From: Stramenopiles sp. TOSAG23-6
Lineage: Eukaryota > Sar
DNA length: 22,740 bases
NCBI GenBank assembly: GCA_900128565.1
Contig: LT636012.1
Coordinates: 1-22,740, forward strand
Direction: 5' to 3'
Of this stretch, positions 9,801 through 16,665 are shown one piece after another (the stretch's first letter is position 1; the number at the start of each line of letters is the position of its first letter). The translations under genes and the position numbers were made by a program. The notes beneath the pieces were generated by a model. The model was given only the letters and a program-made list of their open reading frames with translations. It was not told the DNA's origin and made no database searches.

Positions 9801-10872
9801 GAGATCAGAAGTGAAGAAACATTCCGTTGAGATATCTGAATTTTTCATTCTTGCACTCGATCATTTAATTGATTCAACATCAGATTCATTTGATTCGCCA
9901 CTAGTCAAACGTGGTGAGAAAGCAGTCATAGCAGCTCTCGTATCCTTTGTCGTGAAGATGACTGAACTTGAACTACGTCCATTTTTTCACAAACTTTGTC
10001 ACTGGGCCAGTAACAATAATTCTTGCAACGATAGTGATGATGAAAGTGATGTTGACGATGATGATGAGAGTATTGTTGTATCATACAAATCCAGACGACG
10101 TCAAAGTGCGTTATTTGGTGTTGTTGCTTCTTTACTTGAAAATCTTAAATCTATTTTTGTTCCTTTTGTTGGGCATCTTTGGCAACTATGTGCTGAACTT
10201 CTCGAAATTCCAGTACCTACAACAAATTCTACAACATCCATAGAAGGAACAATTGAACAATTTGAGACTGTAGTTGACGAGAATAACCAAAAGTATGGAA
10301 AACGTAAATTAAAGTCAAATCAACAAAACAGTAACAAAAGACAACGTTGTGAAATCACTCGAGGTACACGAAATCTTACTATTTGGTTGGAATTACGTAC
10401 GCGTATTCTTTTGACCATTCAACGAACATGTCGATATGATACAGGTGATTTCATTGACCAATCTCGATTTGAATTAATTATGCCACGAATTGTTAATGTT
10501 CTTGATGGTGATGGTTTTACAACAAGAGCTCGAATTGAATATCAAGAATATATGGAAACATTTGTAATACCATGCTTATGGCGTTTGGCTGCTGCTGCAG
10601 GTACAGATATATTATGGAAGCCATTGAATCATATGGTTCTTTTGAAGACTCGATCAGAGAGTGCAAAGATTCGTCATGCATCCCTGATGGTGATTCAACA
10701 AATGTATCAAAATTTGGGTGAGGATATGTTAGTATTGCTTCCAGAAACAATTCCATTTATTGCCGAACTTATGGAAGATTCAGATGAACAAGTTGAAAAC
10801 GTATGCATGGAAATGAAAGAACAAATAGAAGAATTATCTGGAGAAAAACTTGATGATTATTTAATGAATTAA
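3829..10872 (+). CDS. UTP10: U3 snoRNA-associated protein 10 (UTP10/HEATR1)
   Basis: 2347 aa in one uninterrupted frame. The family acts in the t-UTP/UtpA part of the small-subunit processome in the nucleolus, in pre-rRNA transcription and 18S maturation. The N-terminus (MSLQAQLQQLRAQ, then a GLLGKQENNALD block and SPYILLRAAHKVFEYLLRVY, then CILPFHQTDLF) is the conserved UTP10 N-terminal HEAT region. Helical HEAT-like repeats fill the middle. The C-terminus (IRHASLMVIQQMYQNLGEDM, LLPETIPFIAELMEDSDEQV) is the conserved end after the BP28CT region. Length compares with about 2144 aa in human and 1769 in yeast. Low-complexity inserts: Lys/Asn tract at residues 779-793, basic stretch at about 1760-1783 (likely nuclear targeting), acidic run near 2067-2082. 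AATAAA at 10894-10899 may be the poly(A) signal. It has no introns, unlike three neighbours. Confidence 0.93.
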   Translation: MSLQAQLQQLRAQRGGGAVQSRLNRKRCFTILYESPRAAADVSVDVLHSQAINGLLTLTQMCPALAAFENTLLAPSTTTLERGLLGKQENNALDKSISRFLRLISPYILLRAAHKVFEYLLRVYEVHEWNIDAIMECILPFHQTDLFGKFVSTLQITDSSMWHFLKGVKKNKSQLMGSVLIEQCRKDPKGLLDFICRLPSRSIESGASSKTAATFTSVVVVGVLQKGVPSDSIVRCVLSSALSLLNTSQTKQEQHCIASAYLIITQVATSVELSENVFNNIVDTISSLFIESKTNFGMNMYHDALLCLFCIFETQRPTSFPSTAAYRILNTASLTALRHGNGGDDFESGIVAILEGIFTNDDETTSCAGQSIFVTLLLESLASLLVTQYDKFRFILQEFLDRGRNILNDSHSWQSFCHIVVENTTDLIQNSKNSNDDDILKTLKKILHSVEVKYPESLDAALSKFLHIQNDKRNEQTEKIANVIHKMLSGSNLPLRLRPVVLDTNSSMMGSCNSKRITTTVALGLQHPLAAVRMKSVEHISTSLSSIVKTCESDETEDKKQHEAFLFFQNNFVPLLKNCLFDDEADVSINVLPLLSMIADLSKSTRTVPIELNRQATFGKEELAEILFSRLCKMLDKKTSSKTKLPPMIETESKTFICEILRRFPLPLPESVSDDAASGHVSTGGFCSLLLQLFPKVVDKVHEIHKAAIDAADRSEHWLFSGISKSISKKGTAEKLLSVLAQNICNNSEKQIESWMCRGQGKWIFFRAASLALQGMKDKKNKENKKNKKNKNVMPSFIVSLLPHLFLELSLLANECTQKIDHSTTIKKAKSPPYIRERRIRPSSFESQVAVMIKFIEIAFSHLPMINGDTNLDSTAYTNAINTSSGLINGSLDFERWVSDKTENVALIVNIASLRGLLRLPQPMFAWFQPILCDLLGLQFGSCGVSKVLSFLYSSLQFDNAPVAIVQERALLLNAKLIANDEESAKLSTLLFVPLTSPNTKIRLTTLQVIESIISSIGNSDLAKGLKNIFSLTVQNKHSISTDPDAVAHILAPICRESKLSKGNKKAVQVILKNVVSSNISTFSQWKILSVFRFVCPKTIMTSCLPLLRSLLSRASRTLQKGVEYENELDINENASIDILLNCAFKARTSTIGTPVETLLLDLFTDGCLFSTKYVKQVIPLIDASLYESISNSAKLKLFVALLKVIAHNNSDVATLARDALQRIPITNELLIKQIEFAYSHIATSIVIAKAPPREDVEIVAQASMKDRISEGLSFLETLSAVIQKRIEDLKSPVEITKALFNALVSLQPLVCTLEANDEMNASISNLGGTTSDFIVVQVISCLSGLIKKLSTSIQNIETEDEWSQIASKDALDALVACIRFTNNQQVRNAALQLLGTIASAAPHKILNLILPILKWAGNGALQQEDSYTFYIIQGIVRSAIPPLLANGLRIGPLLESCIAAAAGAPIIRQLRLLNCVIASSGPKHLAAAVLLILSGCGGPPEGMKSVDMSELCHSLLQSFGVKHQLVALRCILATSKMLFNNTKELYEFLENDTIVEKLNPSSEDSLDDLCHTKILLKEIHAGCKANSVISNRVGHSTTKNGAFILDPQHLAVLSVGFVGSHLNTRKYISMAIAHKKRKVKAQIQRNYLHLCQHIFELIRSPNSTQCDDTISKSLGDKMSTAVYGILDMLNQLLSVPGFLAAIGELLQHEDHTVRKKALELFNRRVQEHGDSLNKQPEDLMLFLDMTTSLEAVILSGVPPKSDKSNKNGKKRGKKHNKKLQVKDIPQTCVDNALTALLSLHVLSGTFAKNNPGPFLKILPAVIHVAQVSQGQLLGSALGVFASIALAVGPKAIPYLPRVVPRLIFAVSSVATSDKSSTGEDCISDYRTLVHGSLEAVSAVVRALPCFMSPYLVDLLSVLTSKDLLVQGRLDSLGTAASETHRRTLQQLAELIPVRLLLPAIRSRYVGAVIDGGNSIETLMRLLATMLQRLKRSEVKKHSVEISEFFILALDHLIDSTSDSFDSPLVKRGEKAVIAALVSFVVKMTELELRPFFHKLCHWASNNNSCNDSDDESDVDDDDESIVVSYKSRRRQSALFGVVASLLENLKSIFVPFVGHLWQLCAELLEIPVPTTNSTTSIEGTIEQFETVVDENNQKYGKRKLKSNQQNSNKRQRCEITRGTRNLTIWLELRTRILLTIQRTCRYDTGDFIDQSRFELIMPRIVNVLDGDGFTTRARIEYQEYMETFVIPCLWRLAAAAGTDILWKPLNHMVLLKTRSESAKIRHASLMVIQQMYQNLGEDMLVLLPETIPFIAELMEDSDEQVENVCMEMKEQIEELSGEKLDDYLMN

Positions 10873-10957
10873 AGTTGTATTGGTATTTGAAATAATAAAT
10901 TTTATAATAGAACATTAAAAAATCTATATATATAAAAATCTATATAATTTTTTTTTT
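10873..10957. other. UTP10 3' UTR and AT-rich junction
   Basis: Contains AATAAA (10894-10899), a short TATATA run and a T-tract. The T-tract abuts the left edge of the duplicated MYND segment. Confidence 0.4.
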
Positions 10958-11340
10958 GTCATGGTGTCACTAAATGTTTGAAAACTGCAGCAAAATGGAA
11001 CGGAAAAGCAGAAAAGCAGATGAAAGATGTAAAAAGTGATACTCTACAGAAATCCATAATTAAATTCAGCAAATCAACATGTTTTACATGTGGGAAAGAG
11101 GGTAAACATAAAAAAATGGTTCCTTGTAGTCGGTGTAATTGTGCGACATATTGTTCAAAGAAGTGTCAGAGAAAGCATTGGAAGAGTACACACAAGAGTG
11201 AGTGTTTGAAGAAAACAAAAAAATGAGATATTGCTTTTATATTTTTTAATGTAAAACAACGCCAAGCACAAACAAATAGATGAAATAATTATTTTTTTAT
11301 TACACTCTAACTTGAAATTGAAAAAAATAAATATAAATTT
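10958..11340 (+). pseudogene. Truncated duplicate of the Sel1-MYND gene (MYND end plus 3' UTR)
   Basis: From the T-tract on, this segment matches 12309 to about 12700: first VTKCLKTAAKWN, then the complete MYND finger (CFTCG, CSRCN, YCSKKCQ, H, C) ending at TGA 11226, then the 3' UTR (GATGAAATAATTATTTTTT and AATAAA at 11326). The Sel1 repeats are missing. The frame is intact from a TAA at 10945 to 11226 and all MYND ligands are kept, but no ATG lies before the homology. The first in-frame ATG, near 11018, would give about 68 aa. It is either a decaying 5'-truncated copy or a small stand-alone MYND protein. Protein identity to the full copy is roughly two thirds by eye. Confidence 0.65.
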
Positions 11341-11781
11341 TACACAATCTATATTATCGGATTATTCAGAATGAGTTAATTTCTATTCATAAATTCGGAA
11401 AAAGACTCAAAATTTTCATTTCATAATTAATTTAAATGAGGAACAATATTCAAACCTCCTATTATTATTATTATCATTATTATGTTTATGTTTTTTCCAC
11501 AACTACTCATATCAAGATGTAAAAGTGTTTTGTTACGAAAATGAACGAAATGAATGAAAATCTCCGCTTTTTCGATCGACGGAGGTTTTAATTTTTTTTT
11601 GCTCTGACCACTCATCCTGATGTGGCAGAATTCGGCCAACCGATATGACATTGGATCGATTGGCTTATTTTGAAGCTCTACTTTCTCTCTCTCATTAAAC
11701 TCCCTCTGTCTATCTCTCTCTCTTGGCCACTGACAGGTGGTGTGGTGCGTCTAGATCCTTGTGTATGCTGAATACTGAACA
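11341..11781. promoter_or_regulatory. Intergenic region upstream of the Sel1-MYND gene
   Basis: No gene is visible here. It holds an ATT microsatellite (about 11459-11480), the motif GATCGACG (11574-11581) that recurs upstream of two other genes, and a CT-rich tract (about 11677-11724) followed by TGACAG at 11731-11736. The CT tract could be a core-promoter element or the 3' end of a 5'-UTR intron; the sequence cannot tell which. Confidence 0.35.
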
Positions 11782-12585
11782 ATGGGTGCGAAAGACAAAC
11801 AAGAAGCGTTCAAGCGGTATACTAAATCTGCGAATACAGGTAATAATGCCGCACAATACAGTCTTGGTGACTGCTATTTTTATGGTGATGGTGTTGCTGA
11901 AGATAAAAAAGAAGCTATCAAGTGGTATACTAAATCTGCTAATGCTGGTAATAGTGCTGCACAATTTTGGCTTGGTGTTTGCTATTTGAAAGGTCATGGT
12001 GTTGATATAGACAAAAAAGAAGCTTTTAAGTGGTATACTAAATCAGCGAATGCCAAAAATAGTTGTGGACAATTCTATCTTGCTTTATGCTATGATGAGG
12101 GTGTTGGCGTTGCTGAAGACAAAAAAGAAGCTTTCAATTGGTATACTAAATCTGCGAATGCCGGTATTCGTGAAGGACAAAATAGTCTTGGTGATTGCTA
12201 TTTTTATGGTGATGGTGTTGCTGAAGACAAAACAGAAGCTTTCAAGTGGTATACTAAATCTGCGAATGCTGGTGATATTGAAGCACAAATCAATCTTGGT
12301 CGTTGCTATTTTTTTGGTAATGGAGTCACTAAATGTTTGAAAACTGCAGCAAAGTGGAATGCAAAAACATTAAAGCAGATAAAAGATGTAGACCATGATG
12401 AGCTAAAGAGTTTAATCATTGAATACAGCTATTCAACATGTTTAACTTGTGGTAAAGAGGGTAAACATAAAAAAATGCTTCTTTGTAATCGGTGTTATTC
12501 TGCGACATATTGTTCAAAAGAGTGTCAGAAAATAGATTGGAAGAGTTCACATAAAAAAGAGTGTTTGAAAAGAACAACAAAATGA
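11782..12585 (+). CDS. Sel1-repeat protein with C-terminal MYND zinc finger
   Basis: 267 aa. Five near-identical 36-residue Sel1 (TPR-like) repeats span residues 5-184, each with K-x-E-A-F-K-W-Y-T-K-S-A-N-A-G and a L-G-x-C-Y-x-x-G-x-G-V end. The unit is also visible as a 108-bp DNA repeat. A linker leads to a MYND zinc finger at residues 220-261 (CLTCG, CNRC, YCSKECQ, H, C). Sel1 arrays are protein-interaction scaffolds; MYND fingers bind proline-rich peptides. Proteins of this layout form large families in many algae and protists, and the partner is unknown. The array starts almost at the Met, so an upstream exon is possible but not needed. A partial copy lies about 0.8 kb upstream. Confidence 0.85.
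   Translation: MGAKDKQEAFKRYTKSANTGNNAAQYSLGDCYFYGDGVAEDKKEAIKWYTKSANAGNSAAQFWLGVCYLKGHGVDIDKKEAFKWYTKSANAKNSCGQFYLALCYDEGVGVAEDKKEAFNWYTKSANAGIREGQNSLGDCYFYGDGVAEDKTEAFKWYTKSANAGDIEAQINLGRCYFFGNGVTKCLKTAAKWNAKTLKQIKDVDHDELKSLIIEYSYSTCLTCGKEGKHKKMLLCNRCYSATYCSKECQKIDWKSSHKKECLKRTTK
11794..12333 (+). repeat. 108-bp coding tandem repeat (five Sel1 units)
   Basis: Five 108-bp units encode the Sel1 repeats. The blocks GACAAAAAAGAAGC and TGGTATACTAAATC recur with few changes. High DNA identity suggests recent expansion or gene conversion. Confidence 0.8.
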
Positions 12586-12787
12586 GATCTTACTTTCATA
12601 TTTTTTAGTGTAAAAAGACGCCAAAAAAAAACAAATAGATGAAATAATTATTTTTTGATGACACTCTCAATTGAAATTGAAAAAAATAAAAAATCTATAC
12701 AAAATTTTGTACCCATGATTTATTTTTCCTAAAAAAGTGTCTTTTTATACTTACTTGTACTTACTGATCTCTTAGAAAGAAAAGTTG

Positions 12788-12858
12788 TTATCTAGGTTGT
12801 TTCCATACAATTTCAATTTCAAAAGACTTTTTAGTTGACCAATTTCTTTTGAATTTCA
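12788..12858 (-). other. Frameshifted terminal LRR
   Basis: In the gene's frame this stretch reads VKFKRNWSTKKSFEIEIVWK, which is not LRR-like. In the neighbouring frame it reads KEIGQLKSLLKLKLYGNN and then DNNFSF before a stop, a normal LRR end. An extra base near 12850-12858 explains it. Confidence 0.7.
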
Positions 12859-14134
12859 CCGTTGGAATTGGACCAGATAGTTGATTGTCTCCTAATTGCA
12901 AACATTTGAGATTTGTTAGTTGACCTATTTCCTTTGGAATTAGACCAGCTAGTTTGTTTCTATACAAGCTTAATTCTTCGAGATTTTTTAGTTGGCCAAT
13001 TTCGGTTGGAATTGTATCAGTTAGTTTGTTGTTGTACAATTTCAATTTTTTGAGCTTTTTTAGTTGGCCAATTTCTTTTGGAATTGAACCAGATAGGTAG
13101 TTGTATGTCAAGGACAATTCTTCGAGCTTTGTTAGTTGACAAATTTCACTCGGTATTGAACTAGTTAGTCCGTTGTGACCCAACCTCAAAAAATTGAGAT
13201 TTGTTAGTTTACCAATTTCACTCGGAATTGAACCATATATGTTGTTGTTGAAAGACAAGTCCAATAGATTGAGATTTGATAGTTGACCAATTTCCTTTGG
13301 AATTGTGCCAGATAGGTTGTTGTCATTTAATCCCAAATATTTGAGACTTGTTAGTTGACCAATTTCTTTTGGAATTGAACCAGATAGTTGATTGTTTGAC
13401 AAGTCCAATGCAGTAACACTTCCTTCAGTACACGTAACTCCATACCATGTACAAATATCTTTATGTGGTTTCCAATTTGTTTTATTTTTCCAAGAATATC
13501 CATTTGTATCAACATACAATGCAGTTAAAGCTTCTTTTTCCAATGACTTACGAGATTGATGAATAGCTTCTACACGGATTAGCCATTTGTTAAAGGTTTC
13601 GTTTTCTTTTTTTGTAAGGGTGTTTTTTTTTATGTTGAAGCCTTTTAAACATTCAACAAACATTCTGTGAATTTTTTGTACACGGTGTCGCCACTGCAAC
13701 AAATCTTCTTCTTCGGTTTGTTTGGTAAGTTCTTTCATTTGATTGGTAAGTTCTTCACGTTCTTTCTTTTTATCTTCAGTGGTGTATCCAAATGTTTTGA
13801 CAACTTCCATTGTTAAGTAATCTGCTTCATCCTTAGTCTGTTGACTCATATACTGATGTATCACATTATTTGTAGCGGAAAGAGACGATATGTCAGACGG
13901 AGTGAGAAAACTTCTTAGATTGCGCATACTGGAACCCATTAATTGTTGAGCGCTGACATATTGATTTGCAAGACTAGTAGAAACATGCGCTAGTTCAGGT
14001 CGTTCAGCAGGGGTGAGAAAGGGGATTATATTACCGAGATGTAAGGGAGTAATGGGATGTTTTGAAGCATTGACGAGAGTAATAAACATTAAGGATAACA
14101 TCATTGAAGTACTTTGAGAGAATAAAATTGACAT
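12788..14134 (-). CDS. Secreted-type leucine-rich repeat protein, last repeat frameshifted
   Basis: 448 aa from the ATG at 14134. The frame is open to an ATG at 14221, but the inner Met is preferred because it starts a signal-peptide-like stretch (MSILFSQSTSMMLSLMFITL). The N-terminal part has two similar blocks, FLTPAERPEL and FLTPSDISSL, each followed by an N-x-x-[VI]-x-x-[YA]-like segment. A charged helical region follows. Next comes an LRRNT-like cap (ALYVDTNGYSWKN, then CTWYGVTC), then about eight plant-type 23-24-residue LRRs (L-x-x-L-x-L-x-x-N-x-L-x-G-x-I-P-x-E-I-G-Q-L). Such proteins are probable surface or extracellular binding proteins; the ligand is unknown. After GPIPTV the frame leaves the LRR pattern. 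One base of shift restores it (KEIGQLKSLLKLKLYGNN), so the C-terminus is altered by an indel. Confidence 0.8.
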   Translation of the reverse strand: MSILFSQSTSMMLSLMFITLVNASKHPITPLHLGNIIPFLTPAERPELAHVSTSLANQYVSAQQLMGSSMRNLRSFLTPSDISSLSATNNVIHQYMSQQTKDEADYLTMEVVKTFGYTTEDKKKEREELTNQMKELTKQTEEEDLLQWRHRVQKIHRMFVECLKGFNIKKNTLTKKENETFNKWLIRVEAIHQSRKSLEKEALTALYVDTNGYSWKNKTNWKPHKDICTWYGVTCTEGSVTALDLSNNQLSGSIPKEIGQLTSLKYLGLNDNNLSGTIPKEIGQLSNLNLLDLSFNNNIYGSIPSEIGKLTNLNFLRLGHNGLTSSIPSEICQLTKLEELSLTYNYLSGSIPKEIGQLKKLKKLKLYNNKLTDTIPTEIGQLKNLEELSLYRNKLAGLIPKEIGQLTNLKCLQLGDNQLSGPIPTVKFKRNWSTKKSFEIEIVWKQPR

Positions 14135-14533
14135 GGTGTGTTTTCCCAAACAAAAAGTAATACTAGTTATGCGAGAGAACGGTCGATGCGCAGTATTATC
14201 GATGCGCAGTATTATATGCATGCGCCGAGTTGAGTTTCCTTGGTCAAGTCAGCTGACCTAGCTAGTACGATACCGATCAGTTAGGTACAGATTTTTGTAG
14301 CAAAACGAAAACGTGACGTGCTCGATCGACGAACGAAATAATTCCTTGGTTTAATTTTGTAACTGTATGTATGTCCTTCCTTCTGTCAATTTTGATAGTT
14401 TTTTTCTTACAAAACAGGGTACCCATACGCACATAGCTACAGTAGACAGGCTATAATCTTACAATTTCGCTCTCCAACTGAGCAGTTTTGATAAATAATA
14501 TATATAAAGTACGTGTACATATCTCATACATAA
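14135..14533. promoter_or_regulatory. Bidirectional region, LRR gene / basic-protein gene
   Basis: About 400 bp between divergent starts. It contains a perfect 16-bp tandem duplication (14184-14215), GATCGACG at 14324-14331, and TATATAAAG at 14501-14509, only about 25 bp before the ATG at 14534. No other gene is visible. Confidence 0.4.
14184..14215 (+). repeat. Perfect 16-bp tandem duplication
   Basis: CGATGCGCAGTATTAT occurs twice head to tail, each copy with a TGCGCA palindrome. It lies 50-80 bp upstream of the preferred LRR start, so it may be a duplicated factor-binding site. Confidence 0.7.
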
Positions 14534-15325
14534 ATGAACAAACTGAGTGATCCTGATTTCTACCAAGGAGGGTTTCCATGTCTCAGTAAGAGATTTGGAA
14601 AGTCATTCTGGGATGTTGTTATGACCGATGGTCAGCCTGTAACTGAAAGTAAAATTCGAGGAGCTAAACTTATTGAGCTGAATCGCCGAAGAGCAAGTAT
14701 TGGGAAGGAATTAATAGGGTCAACTTTGAAGTATACAGGTGGTGTCCCCGCATCACGGCGAAATAATACTCGAAAACATAGCACAAAGTCAAAAGACAAA
14801 GTAAATGAAGAATCTAAACGTACGAAAGATTTAAAACGAAAAGATAACCAAGAAGGGAAAGAGCAGGACATTGTCCCATCAATTATAGAAAGAACTCGCT
14901 CTATTCTTCAAAGAAATGAAAGATCTTATTATGCGATCAGAAGTGATTTAGTTGGAAAGTTTGGTGAACATACGTATAAGCTTCACAAGCCTGCTATAGT
15001 TAAATTGCTACAAGAAGCCAATATTAAAGTTAGAATACACAGAAATCCAAAATACAAAGCCAGAACAAAAGGTGGAAAAGGACGCGCAAGGAGAAAAGCT
15101 GTGAAGACTGAACTTACAAAGGATAAAATAGGTCGTTGGCGAAGTCGTAAGGTGACCACAAAAAGTCAGGCAAGAGCAGACGTTGCACCAAAACAACAAG
15201 CTTTGATTTCAAAAATAGCTGGACCTGCTCCGGAAAAACCTCAAAAGAAAGTGATTAAACCAACAAAGTCAAATACACTTGAAGTGAAACTCAAAGCCTT
15301 AGAAACAGAATTGGCTATGGCATAA
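14534..15325 (+). CDS. Lys/Arg-rich protein of unknown function
   Basis: 263 aa, intronless. I do not recognise the family. Residues 1-80 form a distinct block (DPDFYQGGFPCLSKRFGKSF, then RGAKLIELNRRRASIGKEL). A very basic low-complexity linker follows (about 75-115). A helical block at about 113-160 (ERTRSILQRNERSYYAIRSD, then KPAIVKLLQEANIKV) faintly recalls a small DNA-binding helical bundle such as the DEK C-terminal domain; this is only an impression. The rest is Lys/Arg-rich, with a final leucine-containing helix (LEVKLKALETELAMA). The charge suggests a nuclear, nucleic-acid-binding protein. It is convergent with the SSXT gene. A TATATAAAG box lies close upstream, implying a very short 5' UTR. 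Confidence 0.7.
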   Translation: MNKLSDPDFYQGGFPCLSKRFGKSFWDVVMTDGQPVTESKIRGAKLIELNRRRASIGKELIGSTLKYTGGVPASRRNNTRKHSTKSKDKVNEESKRTKDLKRKDNQEGKEQDIVPSIIERTRSILQRNERSYYAIRSDLVGKFGEHTYKLHKPAIVKLLQEANIKVRIHRNPKYKARTKGGKGRARRKAVKTELTKDKIGRWRSRKVTTKSQARADVAPKQQALISKIAGPAPEKPQKKVIKPTKSNTLEVKLKALETELAMA

Positions 15326-15435
15326 AAATGATATAATAGTATAGAGAGTTCTTTACTTTGAGTATGAAATTTGTTGCTTGTAATACGTCTGTAAAATAAA
15401 ATCAAAAACAATTATATATATATATATATTTATTT
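15326..15435. terminator. Convergent 3' ends with (TA)n tract
   Basis: 110 bp separates two convergent stop codons. It holds a TA dinucleotide run at about 15411-15431 and AATAAAA-like sequence near 15393 that may serve polyadenylation. Confidence 0.3.
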
Positions 15436-16665
15436 TCAGACTTCCATTATATTGTTCAAGTAATAATTCTCTGACCTAGAACGCTTTCGCTTTGAAGCAG
15501 ATGGTGCAATATAATTAGGGTTGCGGATAGGGACAGTCACAGGAGCAAATGATGATAGACCTGTGGCACTTGGCAAATTCGAAATCGAATCTGTACCAAA
15601 TTTCGCAGAATTGGATAACGGCCTATTTAATACATTCTTTGGATTCGTTTCACATATTTCCATAGTATTATGTATTATATTTTTGTCTTTCTTTGAACTA
15701 TGACTACTAAGAACGCTTTTTCTATTTCCATGAAGGACTTTATTCGGTGTTTTCTTCTTTCTATTTTTTGATGATGAGCAATTTGAGGGAAGAATTAACT
15801 CAATAGGCCACCATTTACCTCCAAGAATCTCGGGAAGATTTTTTGTATTGCCAACACCAACAGAACCATCAGAAGGATCGACAGACTCCACAATAGCTTC
15901 ACCAGATGCCCAGAGAGTATAATCTTGACGGGTGCGATCAGCAAATTTTTCCTGAAAAAGCATGACCCACCGATAACGTGGAAGTTTTAAGATTTCGTGT
16001 ATTGGGGCCATTGTTATAACAACACCAGGAACACACCAGGCTGGGATAGTAGGAACTAATGTATTTTCGGATAACTGTTCAATATTTTGTCTAGGGGAAA
16101 TAGTACTATTCTCATTTGCTACTTGTCTATGTTCATTGTCTGGGCCATTCTCACCCGATAACTCCACATTTATCGTTTTTTTCTCTTTTTCTACTTCTTG
16201 TACTATTGTTGGTGGAATATATGCATCACCTTCATGTGATAATATAGTTTCAAGGTAATGGGCACCAAATAAAGGGAAATCTTTCATTGTTTTCGCTTTA
16301 TTAGCAAGAATGTCTCGCTCCCATTTTGCTCCACTTTCGCCAAGGAAAGATTCATCCCCGTTATGAAGGGTTTGTAAGTCCGCTAACGCAGTCAAGGAGA
16401 ATAAACTATACTGGAGTTTTTCAAGGTATGAAACTTGAGACTCAAATCTACCAAGATTTTGAGACTCAAAAATAGCAGCAAGCCATAAATCGTTGTCGTT
16501 CAGTGCGAGTTCAATCGTCTTGTGCATATACTCCGCATTTACTGGCTCAGACAACATTTCCATCGACGGTGCAGGCATTCGGCGTTGAATTGGATTGGCA
16601 TCACACCATTCCGACGACGTCATTCCTTGGGTAAAGCCTGGCATTACCACTAGAGATGTAATCAA
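15436..16665 (-). CDS. SS18/GIF-like protein (SSXT N-terminal domain)
   Basis: 409 aa. Residues about 42-98 (VNAEYMHKTIELALNDNDLW, then ESQNLGRFESQVSYLEKLQY, then LTALADLQ) fit the SSXT domain of animal SS18 and plant GIF/AN3 co-activators: a helix ending in D-N-x-L, the invariant E-S-Q-N-x-G core, and an L-x-x-L-x-x-L-A-D end. In those families it binds SWI/SNF (BRM-type) remodellers and transcription factors. Downstream are an acidic/polar stretch and a second conserved-looking block at about 210-290 (PAWCVPGVVITM, RYRWVMLFQEKFADRT, GGKWWPIELILP) that I do not recognise. The tail is Ser/Asn-rich with KRKRSR, a likely nuclear signal. It has no QPGY-rich activation domain like human SS18. The assignment rests on motif reading and should be tested by profile search. 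Confidence 0.65.
   Translation of the reverse strand: MITSLVVMPGFTQGMTSSEWCDANPIQRRMPAPSMEMLSEPVNAEYMHKTIELALNDNDLWLAAIFESQNLGRFESQVSYLEKLQYSLFSLTALADLQTLHNGDESFLGESGAKWERDILANKAKTMKDFPLFGAHYLETILSHEGDAYIPPTIVQEVEKEKKTINVELSGENGPDNEHRQVANENSTISPRQNIEQLSENTLVPTIPAWCVPGVVITMAPIHEILKLPRYRWVMLFQEKFADRTRQDYTLWASGEAIVESVDPSDGSVGVGNTKNLPEILGGKWWPIELILPSNCSSSKNRKKKTPNKVLHGNRKSVLSSHSSKKDKNIIHNTMEICETNPKNVLNRPLSNSAKFGTDSISNLPSATGLSSFAPVTVPIRNPNYIAPSASKRKRSRSENYYLNNIMEV

Noticed and set aside
3975-10756. Several reading frames of 65-150 codons on the minus strand and in other frames inside UTP10
   Set aside because: They lie wholly within a strongly supported conserved gene and encode no recognisable protein.
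11677-11736. 5'-UTR intron end before the Sel1-MYND gene
   Set aside because: The CT tract plus TGACAG looks like a conventional 3' splice site, but no donor can be chosen and the gene is complete without it.
12697-12716. Introner fragment in the 3' UTR of the Sel1-MYND gene
   Set aside because: ACAAAATTTTGTACCCA resembles the intron core, but CTAAC and the flanking modules are missing, and it is short and AT-rich, so chance is likely.
12901-13440. CRISPR-like regular repeats
   Set aside because: The regularity comes from the about 72-bp coding units of leucine-rich repeats; there are no unique spacers between identical repeats.
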